Part shown: one piece after another, positions 43,814 to 55,335 of the stretch
How the letters are laid out: each line of letters opens with the position of its first letter
How positions within the stretch are numbered: the stretch's first letter is position 1
Origin: Diadema setosum
Lineage: Eukaryota; Echinodermata; Echinoidea; Diadematoida; Diadematidae
NCBI GenBank assembly: GCA_033980235.1
Contig: CM067080.1
Location: 2,768,501 to 2,832,500 of the forward strand
Direction: 5' to 3'
DNA length: 64,000 nt
Position numbers and translations under genes: made by a program
The notes under the pieces: generated by a model
Databases searched by the model: none
What the model saw: only the letters and a program-made list of their open reading frames with translations
What the model was told of the DNA's origin: nothing

Positions 43814-45237
43814 GCAGTTACCCAGGAATTATACGGTATCACGAAATTATCTCGAGAGTACTGAAACAAAAACAAAAAATCACAGTTAACCAAAATTTTC
43901 TGCACACGTAATAAAACATATTTTGAGATCTTGAGATTAATGACAGTTATGTAACAATTTACTGTTCCTTTTCTTTAATACAGAACAATGTTCATTATCA
44001 TAATGTTTAATCACCTATTAATGTATCCCAGAAAAACCCCAAGAACTGAATAATTTTAGTAATAATTTTGTGCGTTATTTTAATTCATGTTAGTGTATGG
44101 GACAATGCCTGATCAAAATTTTTGTTCACTGCAACACTTAGTGTTCAAAGCTTGTTTTAATATCGAGTGTTAATGTACTTGCGAATCTTTATTATTTAAC
44201 ATCTGCCATATTAATTCAAACATAATTATGTAGGTGAATATATACAAAACTACAATATCAGCGAAATTGAGAACAGTTTGAAATTCACATGTTAAAAGTA
44301 AGTAACTCCTTTATAACATTGAGATTAAATATTTCCAATTACTCGGGTACAACTGGTTGACGAAAATGTAAATTTAAAGAAATGCCTATCGTGAAAGCAT
44401 GCATATAATTTTACTTTGACGGAGTTAACTCAAACAAATAAGGTTTCTGTGTGGTCAATCGCAATTTACGTGTTTAATCTCTTGTTTTGATGTTAGAGGT
44501 AATACATGTATTTAACATTATGGTCAGTTAAAAAAAAATGAGCTGCATGTCAAAGTGCTTTCAGAATATATGTTTGGATGTAAAAGTTACATTAAACATA
44601 ATTATGCTTCACAGTAAGCATTCTGTCCTTCCAGAGTGAAAACCTAAAACTTCACCTCATGGACAACTGTACTGGAATGATTATTCTAGCAGATGATAAT
44701 TACAAATTTCATTAAAAAAATATGGGCTGCATGTCCTTACATGTTTTCAGAATATATGTTGGGATGTAAAAGTTATCCTTTGAAAAAATTATGCTTCACA
44801 GGAATCATTTAGTGCTTCAAAAGGTGAAAACCTAAAACTTCACCCCACTGTTCTGGAATTATTACTGTAGCAGATAATAATAAAAAAGATCATAAACATC
44901 TTGGTAGTGAATGTGTGTCGTTCGTTATTTTCATATTCTTGGTTGTTTTAATCAATCTGAACATAATTAGACAGGCCATGCAGCTCATTTTAAGAATATT
45001 TTAAAAAATCGACCAACCACAATGTTGCAGTGGCCTTAATGGATATACGTGTTGAGTATCCTTTTCACCGGTTTTATATCATGACGTTATCATGATAAAC
45101 ACACGAACGGAGTTTTACCCTCTAACAATATGGTGGATTAGTCATTTTTGTTATTCGTACATGTACTTGTATTAAAAAATAAATGTTCATAAAATACATG
45201 TATTACTCGATCCGTACTCTCTTTTCTTTACAAAAAT
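43814..45237. repeat. AT-rich interior of the Harbinger element with a ~185-base tandem duplication
   Basis: Two diverged copies of a roughly 170-185-base segment lie at 44537-44713 and 44724-44885, sharing GCTGCATGT, TTTCAGAATATATGTT and GTGAAAACCTAAAACTTCAC. No coding sequence is seen in the rest. Confidence 0.6.
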
Positions 45238-46576
45238 TCACCCCACATTCACCTTTTCCAGCAGTTCTCTGTCCTTGGCTTCTTCAGAGGCCACCTTGGG
45301 GGTTGTACACCTCCCTTTCATTTTGCCCTTGCCCTTACCATATTGATAAGTTGGTGTAAGAGGAACCAGCTTCATGCTCTGCTGGGGGTCATCAGCTTCT
45401 TGGGTGGTCTGCTCATTCTCACTGCTGTCATCATGCCCATCAGTCTCGGTATCCTGGTAGGGGGAAGAGTATTTAATTCGTCGTCTCTTGGCTGGGATGC
45501 TACTTGTCCTTTAGAGGTCTGCAAAAAATAAGTAAATCACTCGATCAACATCTTTTACAAGAAAGACACACGATGGCGATTTCTATATTTTGTTTAAATG
45601 TAGCTTATTACAGATCATAATAAAATCAAATGCATATTTACCCTTCCCAATGTTCTCCCTTTCATCCTCACAATAATAAATGTCCCTCCAGGACGCGGAA
45701 TGTATTGAGAACCCACTGATCTCTCTCACTGTAAGGTGTGTCTCTGGTCCCCTTTCCAGACTTTGGGTTCGTCAGACGGCTGTACTGTGTCCTCATAGAC
45801 TTGAGGAAATTGTTCAGCTGTTCAACTGAAAAAAAAAAAATCGAACACTGGGAATTTAGATCACGTAAATTAATGGAAAGAAACAAATAACTTTATTAAA
45901 TTCTTGTTTCTCATACAGTAAAGTATAGCTAACGGGATAAACGAAATGTGGGGGTCAAAGTTTTCAGGACTAAATATTATGCATGTCATGTTGTCAGTTG
46001 TTTACAGGATTTTCGATAATTATGGCAATCATAATCATGGTAGTAATCATGGTAATGAATTCAACAAAATATATTTAGCGAAACTCCGTTTTGCCGCCAG
46101 AGCCCCCCCCCCCCCCCTAAATAATAGATATTGATATTCATCTTCACTTACCGGAGCACACCGGATCGTACTCCTTGGCCTTCTCTTCGATCAGCGTTGT
46201 CTTCTTTGCCAAAGTGTTTGCAGTATCCGTGTATGACTTTAGTCGCCTGTTATACAGACAATCGTGATCTTTGTACCACTCTGCTTATTCTACTTCTTGC
46301 TCTTCAGTGAATGTGTATGCAGTGAGGTGTTTTTCGTCTCTTCGGGGTGGACTTCTTGTTTGGGGTGGACTTCTTTGGGGGGGGGGGGGTTTCCGTCTTC
46401 CCTGGCGTGCCAGACGGAGAACCTTGCGAGTGGAGAAAAATGGGTTCATTTTCCTGCCCAATCAGCTCAACAGGCGAGGTCTGATGCTCAGTAGTTTGAG
46501 CTTGGACCTGGTCTAGTTTGGTGTCTTGTTCTTTTACCTGTCTCTGCTCGTCATTGATCTCCTCTTCCGTCTCCAT
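45238..46576 (-). pseudogene. MADF/Myb-SANT-like accessory gene of the Harbinger element, broken
   Basis: Three minus-strand blocks assemble with good splice sites. The first runs from ATG 46576 through an acidic/Pro-Lys-rich stretch, shifts frame near 46345, and continues TAYTFTEEQEVE, a TAA (about 46286), then AEWYKDHDCLYNRRLKSYTD to a GTAAGT donor at 46151. The second (45825 to about 45671) gives VEQLNNFLKSMRTQYSRL plus SGKG and ERDQWVLNTFRVLEGHL. The third (45499-45238) gives IPAKRRRIKYSSPYQDTE and an acidic tail. LYN, the SMRTQYSRL helix and the W-x-L-x-x-F-x-x-L-x-x-H pattern mark a MADF fold, the DNA-binding partner typical of Harbinger elements. The frameshift and stop make it a pseudogene. 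Confidence 0.6.
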
Positions 46577-47262
46577 TCTCTCTTCCTGCACTTCTTCTAT
46601 ACTTCTACCTTTGTTTGGATGACATTATTCTTTCGGTGTTTAACTACCTGAATGGCCACAACTCCTGGATCTCTTGGGTCGGGGCATATTCCTCTCCTAT
46701 TTTTGCTAGTTGTAATAATACAGTGACAATGGCCGTTTTAAAAGTACGTGTGCATGCGAGGGTCGATTAAAATGTGCTCTCATATATATGGAAAAATATA
46801 GAACACCGGATATTTATTATTCAGCTGGCATGTCAGTGTGCATTTGCAACGCAATCTGACTAAACTCATACGAAACTCGCTGTAACTCGGGGTGCTCGAT
46901 CTGCACTCGCGCTAATCTCGCGGGCACCTCTCCTTCACTCGTAATACGATCGCAGTGCTCGTATCTCGCTCTACTAAACTCGGAATGCACTCGCGTATAC
47001 ACAAATATGGCGAGTTATTACGAGTTATTACGAGTTTATCTCGAGCTTCTTTCGAGTTATTGCGAGTACCGCGAGTATATAACGAGTCTAGCTGAGTTCA
47101 GCACGAGTTACAGCGAGTTAGCAAAAATTTTGAACATGTTCAAAAATTTTGGGACTGCTCACGACTTCAAGGAGAGTTGTCCCGAGGTTGAACGAGCTCC
47201 GCCGAGCCATGCCGAGTTGTCAACTCGCCATGTCAATTCGCCAAAGTGTAAACGCTGCTTTA

Positions 47263-49632
47263 CTGGCAGCAACATCAGGAAAATTGCATAACAATTACAT
47301 GCGAGTGAGCGGAGCGAGCGAGCTTGAAAATTTGGACATTTTACAGTCCCCAAACTGAAGTTTGTAGCTATATTTTTCGCTTTGGAATTTAAGGAGGGGG
47401 GGGGGGGGGCGCACCGGGCGCAACTGCTGGCAATTACTGGCAGCAACATCAGGAGAATGGCATAACAATTAAACGCCAGCGAGCGAGCGGATCGAGCGAG
47501 CTTGAAAATTTTGACATTTTGCAGTCCCAAAACTGCCGTTTGTAGCTATATTTTTTTCGCTTTGGAAATTAAGGGGGGCGCAGCGGGCGCAACTGCTGGC
47601 AATTACTGGCAGCAACATCAGGAGAATGGCATAAAAATTAAATGCGAGCGAGCGACATTGAAAATTTTGACATTTTACAGTTTAAAAATTGCCGTTTGTA
47701 GCTATCTATAGTTTTTCGCTTTGGAAATTAAAGGGGGCACACCGGGCGCAACTGCTGCCAATTACTGGCAGCAACATCAGGAGAATGACATAACAATTAA
47801 ATGCGAGCGAGCGGAGCGAGCGAGCTTGAAAATTTTGGCATTTTATACTTCAAAAACTGCCGTTTGTAGGTATATTTTTTCGCTTTGGAAATTAAGGGGG
47901 GGGGGCCGCATCGGGCGCAACTGCTGGCAGTAACATCAGGAGAATGGCATAACGATTATGCGAGCGAGCGAGCTTGCAAATTTTGACATTACCACCAGTC
48001 CAAGAACTGCCGTTTGTGGCTATATTTTTTCGCTTTCGAAATTAAGGGGGGCGCACCGGGCGCAACTGCTGGCAATTACTGGCAGCAACATCAGGAGAAT
48101 GGCATAACAATTAAACGCCAGCGAGCGAGCGGATCGAGCGAGCTTGAAAATTTTGACATTTTGCAGTCCCAAAACTGCCGTTTGTAGCTATATTTTTTTC
48201 GCTTTGGAAATTAAGGGGGGCGCAGCGGGCGCAACTGCTGGCAATTACTGGCAGCAACATCAGGAGAATGGCATAAAAATTAAATGCGAGCGAGCGACAT
48301 TGAAAATTTTGACATTTTACAGTCTAAAAATTGCCGTTTGTAGCTATCTATAGTTTTTCGCTTTGGAAATTAAAGGGGGCACACCGGGCGCAACTGCTGC
48401 CAATTACTGGCAGCAACATCAGGAGAATGACATAACAATTAAATGCGAGCGAGCGGAGCGAGCGAGCTTGAAAATTTTGGCATTTTATACTTCAAAAACT
48501 GCCGTTTGTAGGTATATTTTTTCGCTTTGGAAATTAAGGGGGGGGGGCCGCATCGGGCGCAACTGCTGGCAGTAACATCAGGAGAATGGCATAACGATTA
48601 TGCGAGCGAGCGAGCTTGCAAATTTTGACATTTTACAGTCCAAGAACTGCCGTTTGTGGCTATATTTTTTCGCTTTCGAAATTAAGGGGGGCGCACCGGG
48701 CGCAACTGCTGGCAATTACTGGCAGCAACATCAGGAGAATGGCATAACAATTAAACGCCAGCGAGCGAGCGGATCGAGCGAGCTTGAAAATTTTGACATT
48801 TTGCAGTCCCAAAACTGCCGTTTGTAGCTATATTTTTTTCGCTTTGGAAATTAAGGGGGGCGCAGCGGGCGCAACTGCTGGCAATTACTGGCAGCAACAT
48901 CAGGAGAATGGCATAAAAATTAAATGCGAGCGAGCGACATTGAAAATTTTGACATTTTACAGTCTAAAAATTGCCGTTTGTAGCTATCTATAGTTTTTCG
49001 CTTTGGAAATTAAAGGGGGCACACCGGGCGCAACTGCTGCCAATTACTGGCAGCAACATCAGGAGAATGACATAACAATTAAATGCGAGCGAGCGGAGCG
49101 AGCGAGCTTGAAAATTTTGGCATTTTATACTTCAAAAACTGCCGTTTGTAGGTATATTTTTTCGCTTTGGAAATTAAGGGGGGGCGCATCGGGCGCAACT
49201 GCTGGCAGTAACATCAGGAGAATGGCATAACGATTATGCGAGCGAGCGAGCTTGCAAATTTTGACATTTTACAGTCCAAGAACTGCCGTTTGTAGCTATA
49301 TTTTTTCGCTTTCGAAATTAAGGGGGGCGCAACGGGCGCAACTCCTGGCAATTACTGGCAGCAACATCAGGAGAATGGCATAACGATTAAATGCCAGCGA
49401 GCTTGAAAATTCTGGGCATTTTACAGTCCAAAAACTGCCGTTTGTAGCTATATTTTTTCGCTTTCGAAATTAAGGGGGGGCGCACCGGGCGCAACTGCTG
49501 GCAATACTGACAGCAACATCAAGAGAATGGCATAAGGATTAAATGCGAGCGAGCTGAGCGAGCGAGCTTGAAAATGTTGACATTTTACAGTCCCCAAACT
49601 GCCGTTTGTAGCTATAGCTATAGCTATAGACA
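47263..49632 (+). repeat. Satellite array, ~160-base monomer with ~640-base higher-order repeat
   Basis: About 14-15 monomers each contain a GGGCGCAACTGCTGGCAATT block, a GCAACATCAGGAGAATGGCA block, a GCGAGCGAGCGGAGCGAGCG block, a TTGAAAATTTTGACATTTT block and CTGCCGTTTGTAGCTATA. Four distinct monomers form a unit repeated three times with periods of 642 and 640 bases (for example 47502, 48144, 48784), almost identical between copies. Outer monomers are more diverged. A single related monomer lies at 59835-60015. ORFs of about 70 codons here are repeat artefacts. Confidence 0.9.
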
Positions 49633-49647
49633 TAAAGCAATATTAGG

Positions 49648-49690
49648 GGCGGGGGTATTAATCACTTTCAGTGATAATTCTAGTTTTTGT
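49648..49690 (-). repeat. Fragment of the X-box tandem-core element's left end
   Basis: On the minus strand this reads TATCACTGAAAGTGATTAAT followed by ACCCCCGCCCC, matching the left end at about 16420-16455 with few changes. No core units follow. Confidence 0.65.
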
Positions 49691-49730
49691 TATATTTTGA
49701 GTTTGATACATAGTATATAGTATGTTAAGT

Positions 49731-49982
49731 TATATGAAGAGTTTGTTTGCAAAAACCGATAAGTCCATATTTGCCAAATGGAGATATTTGCGATTAAAGG
49801 TCAAGAAAAGTAAAGAGAATAATAAGAAAATTTTTGCTTCTTTTGACCATAACTTCAAAAATATACCTTTATATTATGTAGTGACCAATATATCATTTAA
49901 AAGGTATTATTTTGTACTTTATGACAGAGATCGTACTTCAAAATCTTCAAAAATGGACTTATCGGTTTTTACAAAGATGGAC
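49731..49982. mobile_element. Short palindromic MITE, copy 2 of the 9.2-kb repeat
   Basis: The left half matches 9211-9360. AAAACCGATAAGTCCAT near 49753 is inverted near 49952-49968, giving a foldback of about 240 bases. The 9.2-kb copy lacks the right half. Confidence 0.65.
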
Positions 49983-50023
49983 GTCGGTACGAGCGGACGT
50001 GATTAGGAGGAGCTCTGCGCAAC

Positions 50024-51157
50024 TTGGAGCAAAATGGACTGAAATTACTCAAAATTGCGGATATTTTGTGTAACGTAGGTGGAACCTGTCATGTGTCTGT
50101 GAAATCTAGCATCTTGAGAATATTAACTGCAAAGAATAACCGAAGCTTTTGGTGGAATCCAACAAGAGAAGTGACCGGGAAAACACAAAAAGGTAAACGC
50201 GGGGCGGCAGCTACCAACCAGCAACAGCCCACTGGCTCCCCCAGAGAGCCCGGGCAGGAACAACCAGCTCTCGCTAGTTGTGCACCGGACCAAGCCGAAG
50301 AACCACCTGTGTGTTTAAATTCGGCACCTCTCGACACGTACGCTGATCACGTGACTCGAAACCGGCGCGTACAGAGTACTTCGACGAATGACTCGGCACA
50401 GATACCACCCGAGACGGGTCTGAACTCCGCTATAAGACAAGTCATCGAAAACCTCCTCAAAGATGATGTCTTCGTGAACGAACTTGTTCGTACCATACAA
50501 GAAAAGTTGCTCCACAATATGAAGGAGTCCATTTGCCAAGAGGTAACCGATCGGTTAAAATTTGACATTGACGAACAGAATGATGAAATAACGTCAATGA
50601 GGAAGCAGATCCATGACTTGCAAGACGCCAATGACGAGGCTGAGCAATACTCTAGACGGACATGTCTCATCTTCAGTGGCATACCCGAGACCCCCGATGA
50701 GAATACCGACACCAAAATCATCCAATTTTGCAGAAGTGACCTCGGAGTCGATATCTGCGAGGAGGACATTGATCGTACTCATCGACTGGGCAAGCCGAGC
50801 ACGTACAACCAAGCCAGTGGCGTCTCCACCAGAGGCTCGTCAACGAAAAACGCTTCACGGACACCTACCCGGAACCTGATTGTGAAATTTGCCAACTACC
50901 GCAAACGCGAAAGTGTTTATAGTGCGAGGTTCAAGCTCAAGAATGCAAACAACATAGTGTACATCAATGAGAGTCTCACTAAAAAGCGAAAAGATCTGTT
51001 CTGGAAGATCAGGAGCAAATACAAGAAAATAATCAGCAGAATATGGACCCAGGATGGACGCATTTGTGTCAAGCTACGTAATGACATGGGACGTGTGATT
51101 GTATCAAGGGAAAACGACCTCACCAAACTAGACAGATACTTAAACTCACCTAACTAG
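50024..51157 (+). CDS. LINE D ORF1: coiled-coil/RRM RNA-binding protein
   Basis: An open frame of 377 codons runs to a stop at 51157. Its first codon here is TTG, and no convincing ATG lies at the N-terminus, so the true start is uncertain or has mutated. Residues 1-125 are polar and Gln/Pro-rich. Residues about 140-205 are helical and acidic with heptads. An RRM-type region begins AEQYSRRTCLIFSGIPE near 205, with DRTHRLG near 249 and RNLIVKFANYRKRESVY near 285. It resembles L1-type ORF1 in layout; such proteins package element RNA. CR1/L2-group LINEs may also have this kind of ORF1. Confidence 0.7.
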   Translation: MEQNGLKLLKIADILCNVGGTCHVSVKSSILRILTAKNNRSFWWNPTREVTGKTQKGKRGAAATNQQQPTGSPREPGQEQPALASCAPDQAEEPPVCLNSAPLDTYADHVTRNRRVQSTSTNDSAQIPPETGLNSAIRQVIENLLKDDVFVNELVRTIQEKLLHNMKESICQEVTDRLKFDIDEQNDEITSMRKQIHDLQDANDEAEQYSRRTCLIFSGIPETPDENTDTKIIQFCRSDLGVDICEEDIDRTHRLGKPSTYNQASGVSTRGSSTKNASRTPTRNLIVKFANYRKRESVYSARFKLKNANNIVYINESLTKKRKDLFWKIRSKYKKIISRIWTQDGRICVKLRNDMGRVIVSRENDLTKLDRYLNSPN

Positions 51158-51494
51158 ACAGGTACTTAAACTGAACTCAAGAATTTCTGCTTCAACAGCA
51201 AATTCTACAATACTCCACAGCCTTAAAAAAAAAGTAATATATTGATAGGAATATCTGCGCAATTTTGTATACGAATATATGCCAGTTAAGCTCATAATGT
51301 TGTGATTATTTAATACATTTATTTTGTCCAAGCTCCCTCTGTTCGCATTTGTATACGACCTTATAGTGGTTAGTAAACTCTTGTATGTATTACATTATTT
51401 TTTATTTTACTGTATATATCTATCTACCCTACAGATCATTTCAGGTAGATGTTAGTGTTTGTTTTTGAATGTAGAATTGTTTTTGTTTTTATCT

Positions 51495-52895
51495 ATGGTT
51501 GAATCATCTTTTTGTAACGTTTGTCAAAAACCTGTTAAATGCAATCATAAGGCCTTACTCTGTACAAATTGCACTCAATGGATACACATTAGATGTGGAT
51601 GTGTCTCGCCTAGACAGTATAATGATACATCTTATCAGTTCTTTAAGTGGGAATGTCCCAGGTGTCTTTTTCAACAAATGCCATTTTGGAACTCTGATAT
51701 GAATACTAAATATCAGCAGCCCCACCTGGCTGATTTGTCACAAATGTCATGTGATGACGACTCCTCAAGAATTTCATCTGAATTTCCAAAAAGTAAGGGA
51801 TTAAAAATTTCGCATATTAATATAAGAAGTTTGAGAAATAAGGTTGATGATTTGAAATTATTTTTGGAGAATAACCCATATGAAATACTTTCAATCTCAG
51901 AAACGTGGCTCTGTGAAAGTATATCCAATTCTTTATTACACATAGATGGATATTGTTTTGAAAGGAGGGATAGAGACGAAAAAGGTGGAGGAGTTGGTTG
52001 TTTTATAAAAGCTAATATTTCATATGTAAGAAGAAGTGATCTCGAAGACAGTGAGCTAGAAATGATGTGGCTTGAAATAAGACTACAAAATCACAGTTCA
52101 AAGTTACTTGGTATTGTGTATCGCCAGCCAAACAGTGGAAATACATTTTTTAATCGTTTTGAAATAAATTTAGAAAAAGTTAGTGACTTATCAAAGGACA
52201 TTTTGATACTTGATGATTTTAACTGCAATATGTTGACAAAGAATAATCTATCGCGGCAAATCTTTGATTTTTGTGATAACATGCAATTTACTCAATTGAT
52301 CAAAAACCCTACAAGGATAACGCCAAACAGTAAAACTCTCATTGATTTGATTCTTGTTACAAATAATCTAAAATCATTGGAAAATGGCACACAGTCAATG
52401 GGAATTAGTGACCACTCATTGGTTTACCTTGTCTTAAAAGAAAAACCGCCAGTATCAAGATGTCCACTGATAACATTTCGTTCATATAGGCATTTTGATG
52501 AAGATGCATTTAAGCAAGACCTCGATACCATAAAGTGGGATGATCAGTTTGTGAGAAATGAAAACGTAGAACAGATGTGGCATATCTTCAAATGTAGAGT
52601 AAAAGAGGTCTGTGATCGTCATGCTCCCTACATCACTATAAAAAGAAAGTCTAAAGGGTCACCATGGATAACGAATGAGTATTTGAGTATAGCACGTGAT
52701 CGTGATTATTTTAAGCGCAAATATAAGTATAAAAGTTTGCATTATTGGGAAAAGTATAGAAATATGAGAAATGCAGCAAATGTTCTGAACAAGAAACTGA
52801 AACGAAATTATTATAAAAATTTATGTAATAAGAATTGTGATATGAAATCATCATGGAGAGTATTGAAACAATTGTTGCCTAAAAAAAGATTGTAG
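51495..52895 (+). pseudogene. LINE D ORF2 N-terminus: PHD finger and endonuclease
   Basis: The first ATG at 51495 gives MVESSFCNVCQKPV. Residues 7-55 form a PHD-type zinc finger (CNVC, CNHKALLCTNC, WIHIRC, WECPRC). The endonuclease follows: HINIRSLRNK near 105, SETWL near 137, GGGVGCFI near 166, IVYRQP near 207, DDFNCN near 239 and SDHSLVY near 310. The usual GDFN reads DDFN, a change next to a catalytic Asp and Asn. The frame ends at 52895 (KKRL) owing to a shift; reverse transcriptase sequence continues in another frame. PHD fingers occur at this position in some CR1-group LINEs; their role is unclear. Confidence 0.8.
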
Positions 52896-54626
52896 TTCTG
52901 AAATCAAGATTGTTTTGAATAATGAAATTATAGAAGAGAAAGAAAAAGTCGCTGAACTTTTTAATAAAGTTTTTAATAATGTACAAAATGAAATTTTAGG
53001 TAATACGGACACCCGAAATCTTAATGCAAATGCATTAAAGACGTTACATCAGACAGAAAATGTATTTAAGTTTGTTGAACTTACATGATATTTGTAAGGA
53101 AGAATTTGTATTAAAGGAACTATCTCATCTTGATACGTCTAAAGCAGTTGGAGTTGATGATATACCTCCAAGGTTGCTTAGAATAGCTGCTCCTTACATA
53201 GCTGGTGCTTTAACAAAGCTGTTTAATTGTTCTTTAGAACATGGCTGTTTTCCGAGCGAGTTTAAGATAGCAAAAATAACTCCTATTCACAAAGGAGGAA
53301 ATCGAATGCAACTAGGTAATTATAGACCCATCTCCGTGCTGCCAATATTGTCCAAAATTCTTGAGAAAGCTGTGCATACCCAATTATATACATACCTGAA
53401 CGAACAATCAATGTTAAGCGAATTTCAATCAGGATTTAGACCTGGTCATTCAACTGTCACATGTTTAACCCATATAGTAGAGAAAATTCTTGACAATATG
53501 GACAAAGGCAGAGTCACAGGTGCCGTTTTCCTAGATTTGAAAAGGGCCTTTGATCTTATACCTCATCATTTGATCTTTCAAAAAATGTTATGTTACGGCA
53601 TTAATGGAGTTGAATTGGCGTGGTTTAAGTCATACTTTTTAAATAGGCAACATTGTACTAGCCTACAAGGGACCATGAGTAACTATCTCACAGTGAGATC
53701 TGGTGTACCACAAGGTTCCATTTTGGCGACCGCTGATATTTTGTTTGTTCGTCAATGATATTTGTAATCTAAATCTCCATCCGGAGACAAATATCTCTCT
53801 GTATGCAGATGACACGGCATTGTTTAATCAGGCAAAGGATCAACAATCATGTGAAAACAATCTGCAAAAAGATTTCAATAATGTAGTTCAATGGTTACAA
53901 TGCAATGGTATGTGCTTAAATGCAACCAAAACAAAAGCGATATTTTTTGGCTCTAAGAGAAAAACTCAAAATGCTGACATTTCCATCAAATATAATAGCA
54001 ATCTGTTAGAATCAGTAGATAAAATCAAGTACCTTGGTATTACGATTGACAAGCATTTACTATGGTCATCACACATACATGATATAGTTAAAAAGGTATC
54101 AAATACGATTGTTTGTATTCGACGAGTTCAGCATTATTTATCCAAGAGACTTTTAAGAAAGTTATATTACTCGTTGATACTGCCGCATATAGATTATTGT
54201 AACAGCGTATGGGGAAATACCTCTAAAGCAAACATCGCAAAATTGCAAAAGTTACAAAATAGGTATGCACGATTAATATTACGTGCAGATTATTCCACCC
54301 CACAAAGCAACCTTATCAGTATTTTGAATTGGCAAACAGTGCAACAAAGGATTAAGTACCAACAGTGTTTGATGGTTTTTAAAATATTGAATAATGTAGC
54401 CCCAATGTATTTGAATTCATGTATTAGTAAACGACCAGTATATTATTTTACGCGATATGCTATTAATAGTCCCTTATTTATTCCAAGATGTAAGACAGAT
54501 TTTAAGGTTCGCACTTTAGCAGTTACCGGAGCAAAACTGTTCAACAAACTACCGTTATTCGTTCAAAACTGTAAATCTTTGCAGTGTTTTAAACAGCAAC
54601 TTCGGATTTTATTATTTTTGCTTTAA
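52896..54626 (+). pseudogene. LINE D reverse transcriptase, frameshifted
   Basis: The RT reads through SKAVGVDDIPPRLL near 53130, NYRPISVLPILSK near 53320, FQSGFRPGHST near 53425 and FLDLKRAFDLIPHH near 53530 to GVPQGSIL at 53702. There one extra base near 53733 shifts the frame. The next frame continues FCLFVNDICN, the catalytic LYADDTALF near 53797, KYLGITIDKHL, LPHIDYCNSVWG and the L2/CR1 tail (WQTVQQRIKYQ, APMYLNS, GAKLFNKLPLFV), ending at 54626. The catalytic residues are present but the copy is inactive. Confidence 0.85.
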
Positions 54627-54862
54627 GGTTCAGGGTAAGGTGACATGGAAATCACACATACCATATAGGTTATTTCTGTGACCCTGCACGGGAAGGAGTG
54701 CGGGTACCTCTTTTGTTTGTTTGTTTGTCTGTTTGTTTGTTTTGTCTATAGCGGTGCCTTGATCGTTTTGTTTTACCCGTATTTGCATGTTGAAGGTGAT
54801 TTCCCCATACCACTTTGTTTTATGAAGGTTTTAAGTACAGATCGTAGACGTGTGACATTTTT

Positions 54863-55335
54863 GTTTTGTTTTTAATCTTGCTATTTTATACACGCACATG
54901 AATGACTGTTATCGTACTGTATGTATAGAAAATTATTGTGTATAACACGCGAGCACGTGTATATGTGTACGTACAGTGTAGGCGCACGGGTACTCACGGA
55001 GGTCTCACCTTCCCGCTAGTGTGTGTGCATCCCCCATACAGGTACACTATGTATCATGCATGAGTTCGCTATGCATTTGGAAGTGGAGTGTAAGAAAGTA
55101 TGGGACGATGTATGAGTAAGTGTGTGTATTGTGTATGTGTGTGTGTGTGTGCGCGCGCATGTGCGTGTGCGTGTGTGTATGTGTGCATGTGTGTGTGTGT
55201 ACATGTGTGTGTGCGCGCAGATGTGTGTGTGCATGTGTGTGTGTATATGTTTGTGTGTGTGTGTGTAACGGTATACATGTGTGCGTGCGTGCGTGCGTGC
55301 GCTGGAGTAATGGCAGGGTTAGATTTTCGGGTTGG
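54863..55335. repeat. (TG)n-rich microsatellite region
   Basis: TG/CG alternation dominates about 55118-55300 (GTGTGTATGTGTGCATGTG and similar), with a (GTGC)n tract at about 55281-55302. The alternating purine-pyrimidine sequence could adopt Z-DNA. No gene is present. Confidence 0.85.

Larger units (their letters stand above)
43095..47259. mobile_element. 4.2-kb PIF/Harbinger element, decayed, with ACTCG-rich ends
   Basis: The ends AGCAACGTTTACACTTTGGC (43095) and its inverse (one mismatch, ending 47259) are flanked by TTA at 43092-43094 and 47260-47262, the TWA duplication of PIF/Harbinger. Subterminal regions (43095-43370 and 46850-47240) are packed with CGAGTT/ACTCG. Inside are a transposase N-terminal remnant on the plus strand and a broken MADF-type gene on the minus strand, the two-gene, convergent layout known for this superfamily. 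The left flank is ordinary sequence; the right flank starts in phase with the satellite unit. Confidence 0.85.
49985..54862 (+). mobile_element. LINE D: two-ORF CR1/L2-group LINE with PHD finger
   Basis: Order on the plus strand: ORF1 (coiled coil and RRM), ORF2 N-terminus with PHD finger and endonuclease, then reverse transcriptase and an L2/CR1-type C-terminal tail. ORF2 has two frameshifts, near 52890 and 53733. The 3' limit is not clear; T- and TG-rich sequence follows 54700. It lies directly after a short MITE. Confidence 0.8.

Noticed and set aside
47502..49230. Series of identical ~70-codon ORFs in the satellite
   Set aside because: Identical because of the higher-order repeat; frames begin and end at the same place in each monomer.
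47263..49632. CRISPR-like array
   Set aside because: Repeats are 160-base monomers without short repeat/unique spacer structure, and the DNA is animal.
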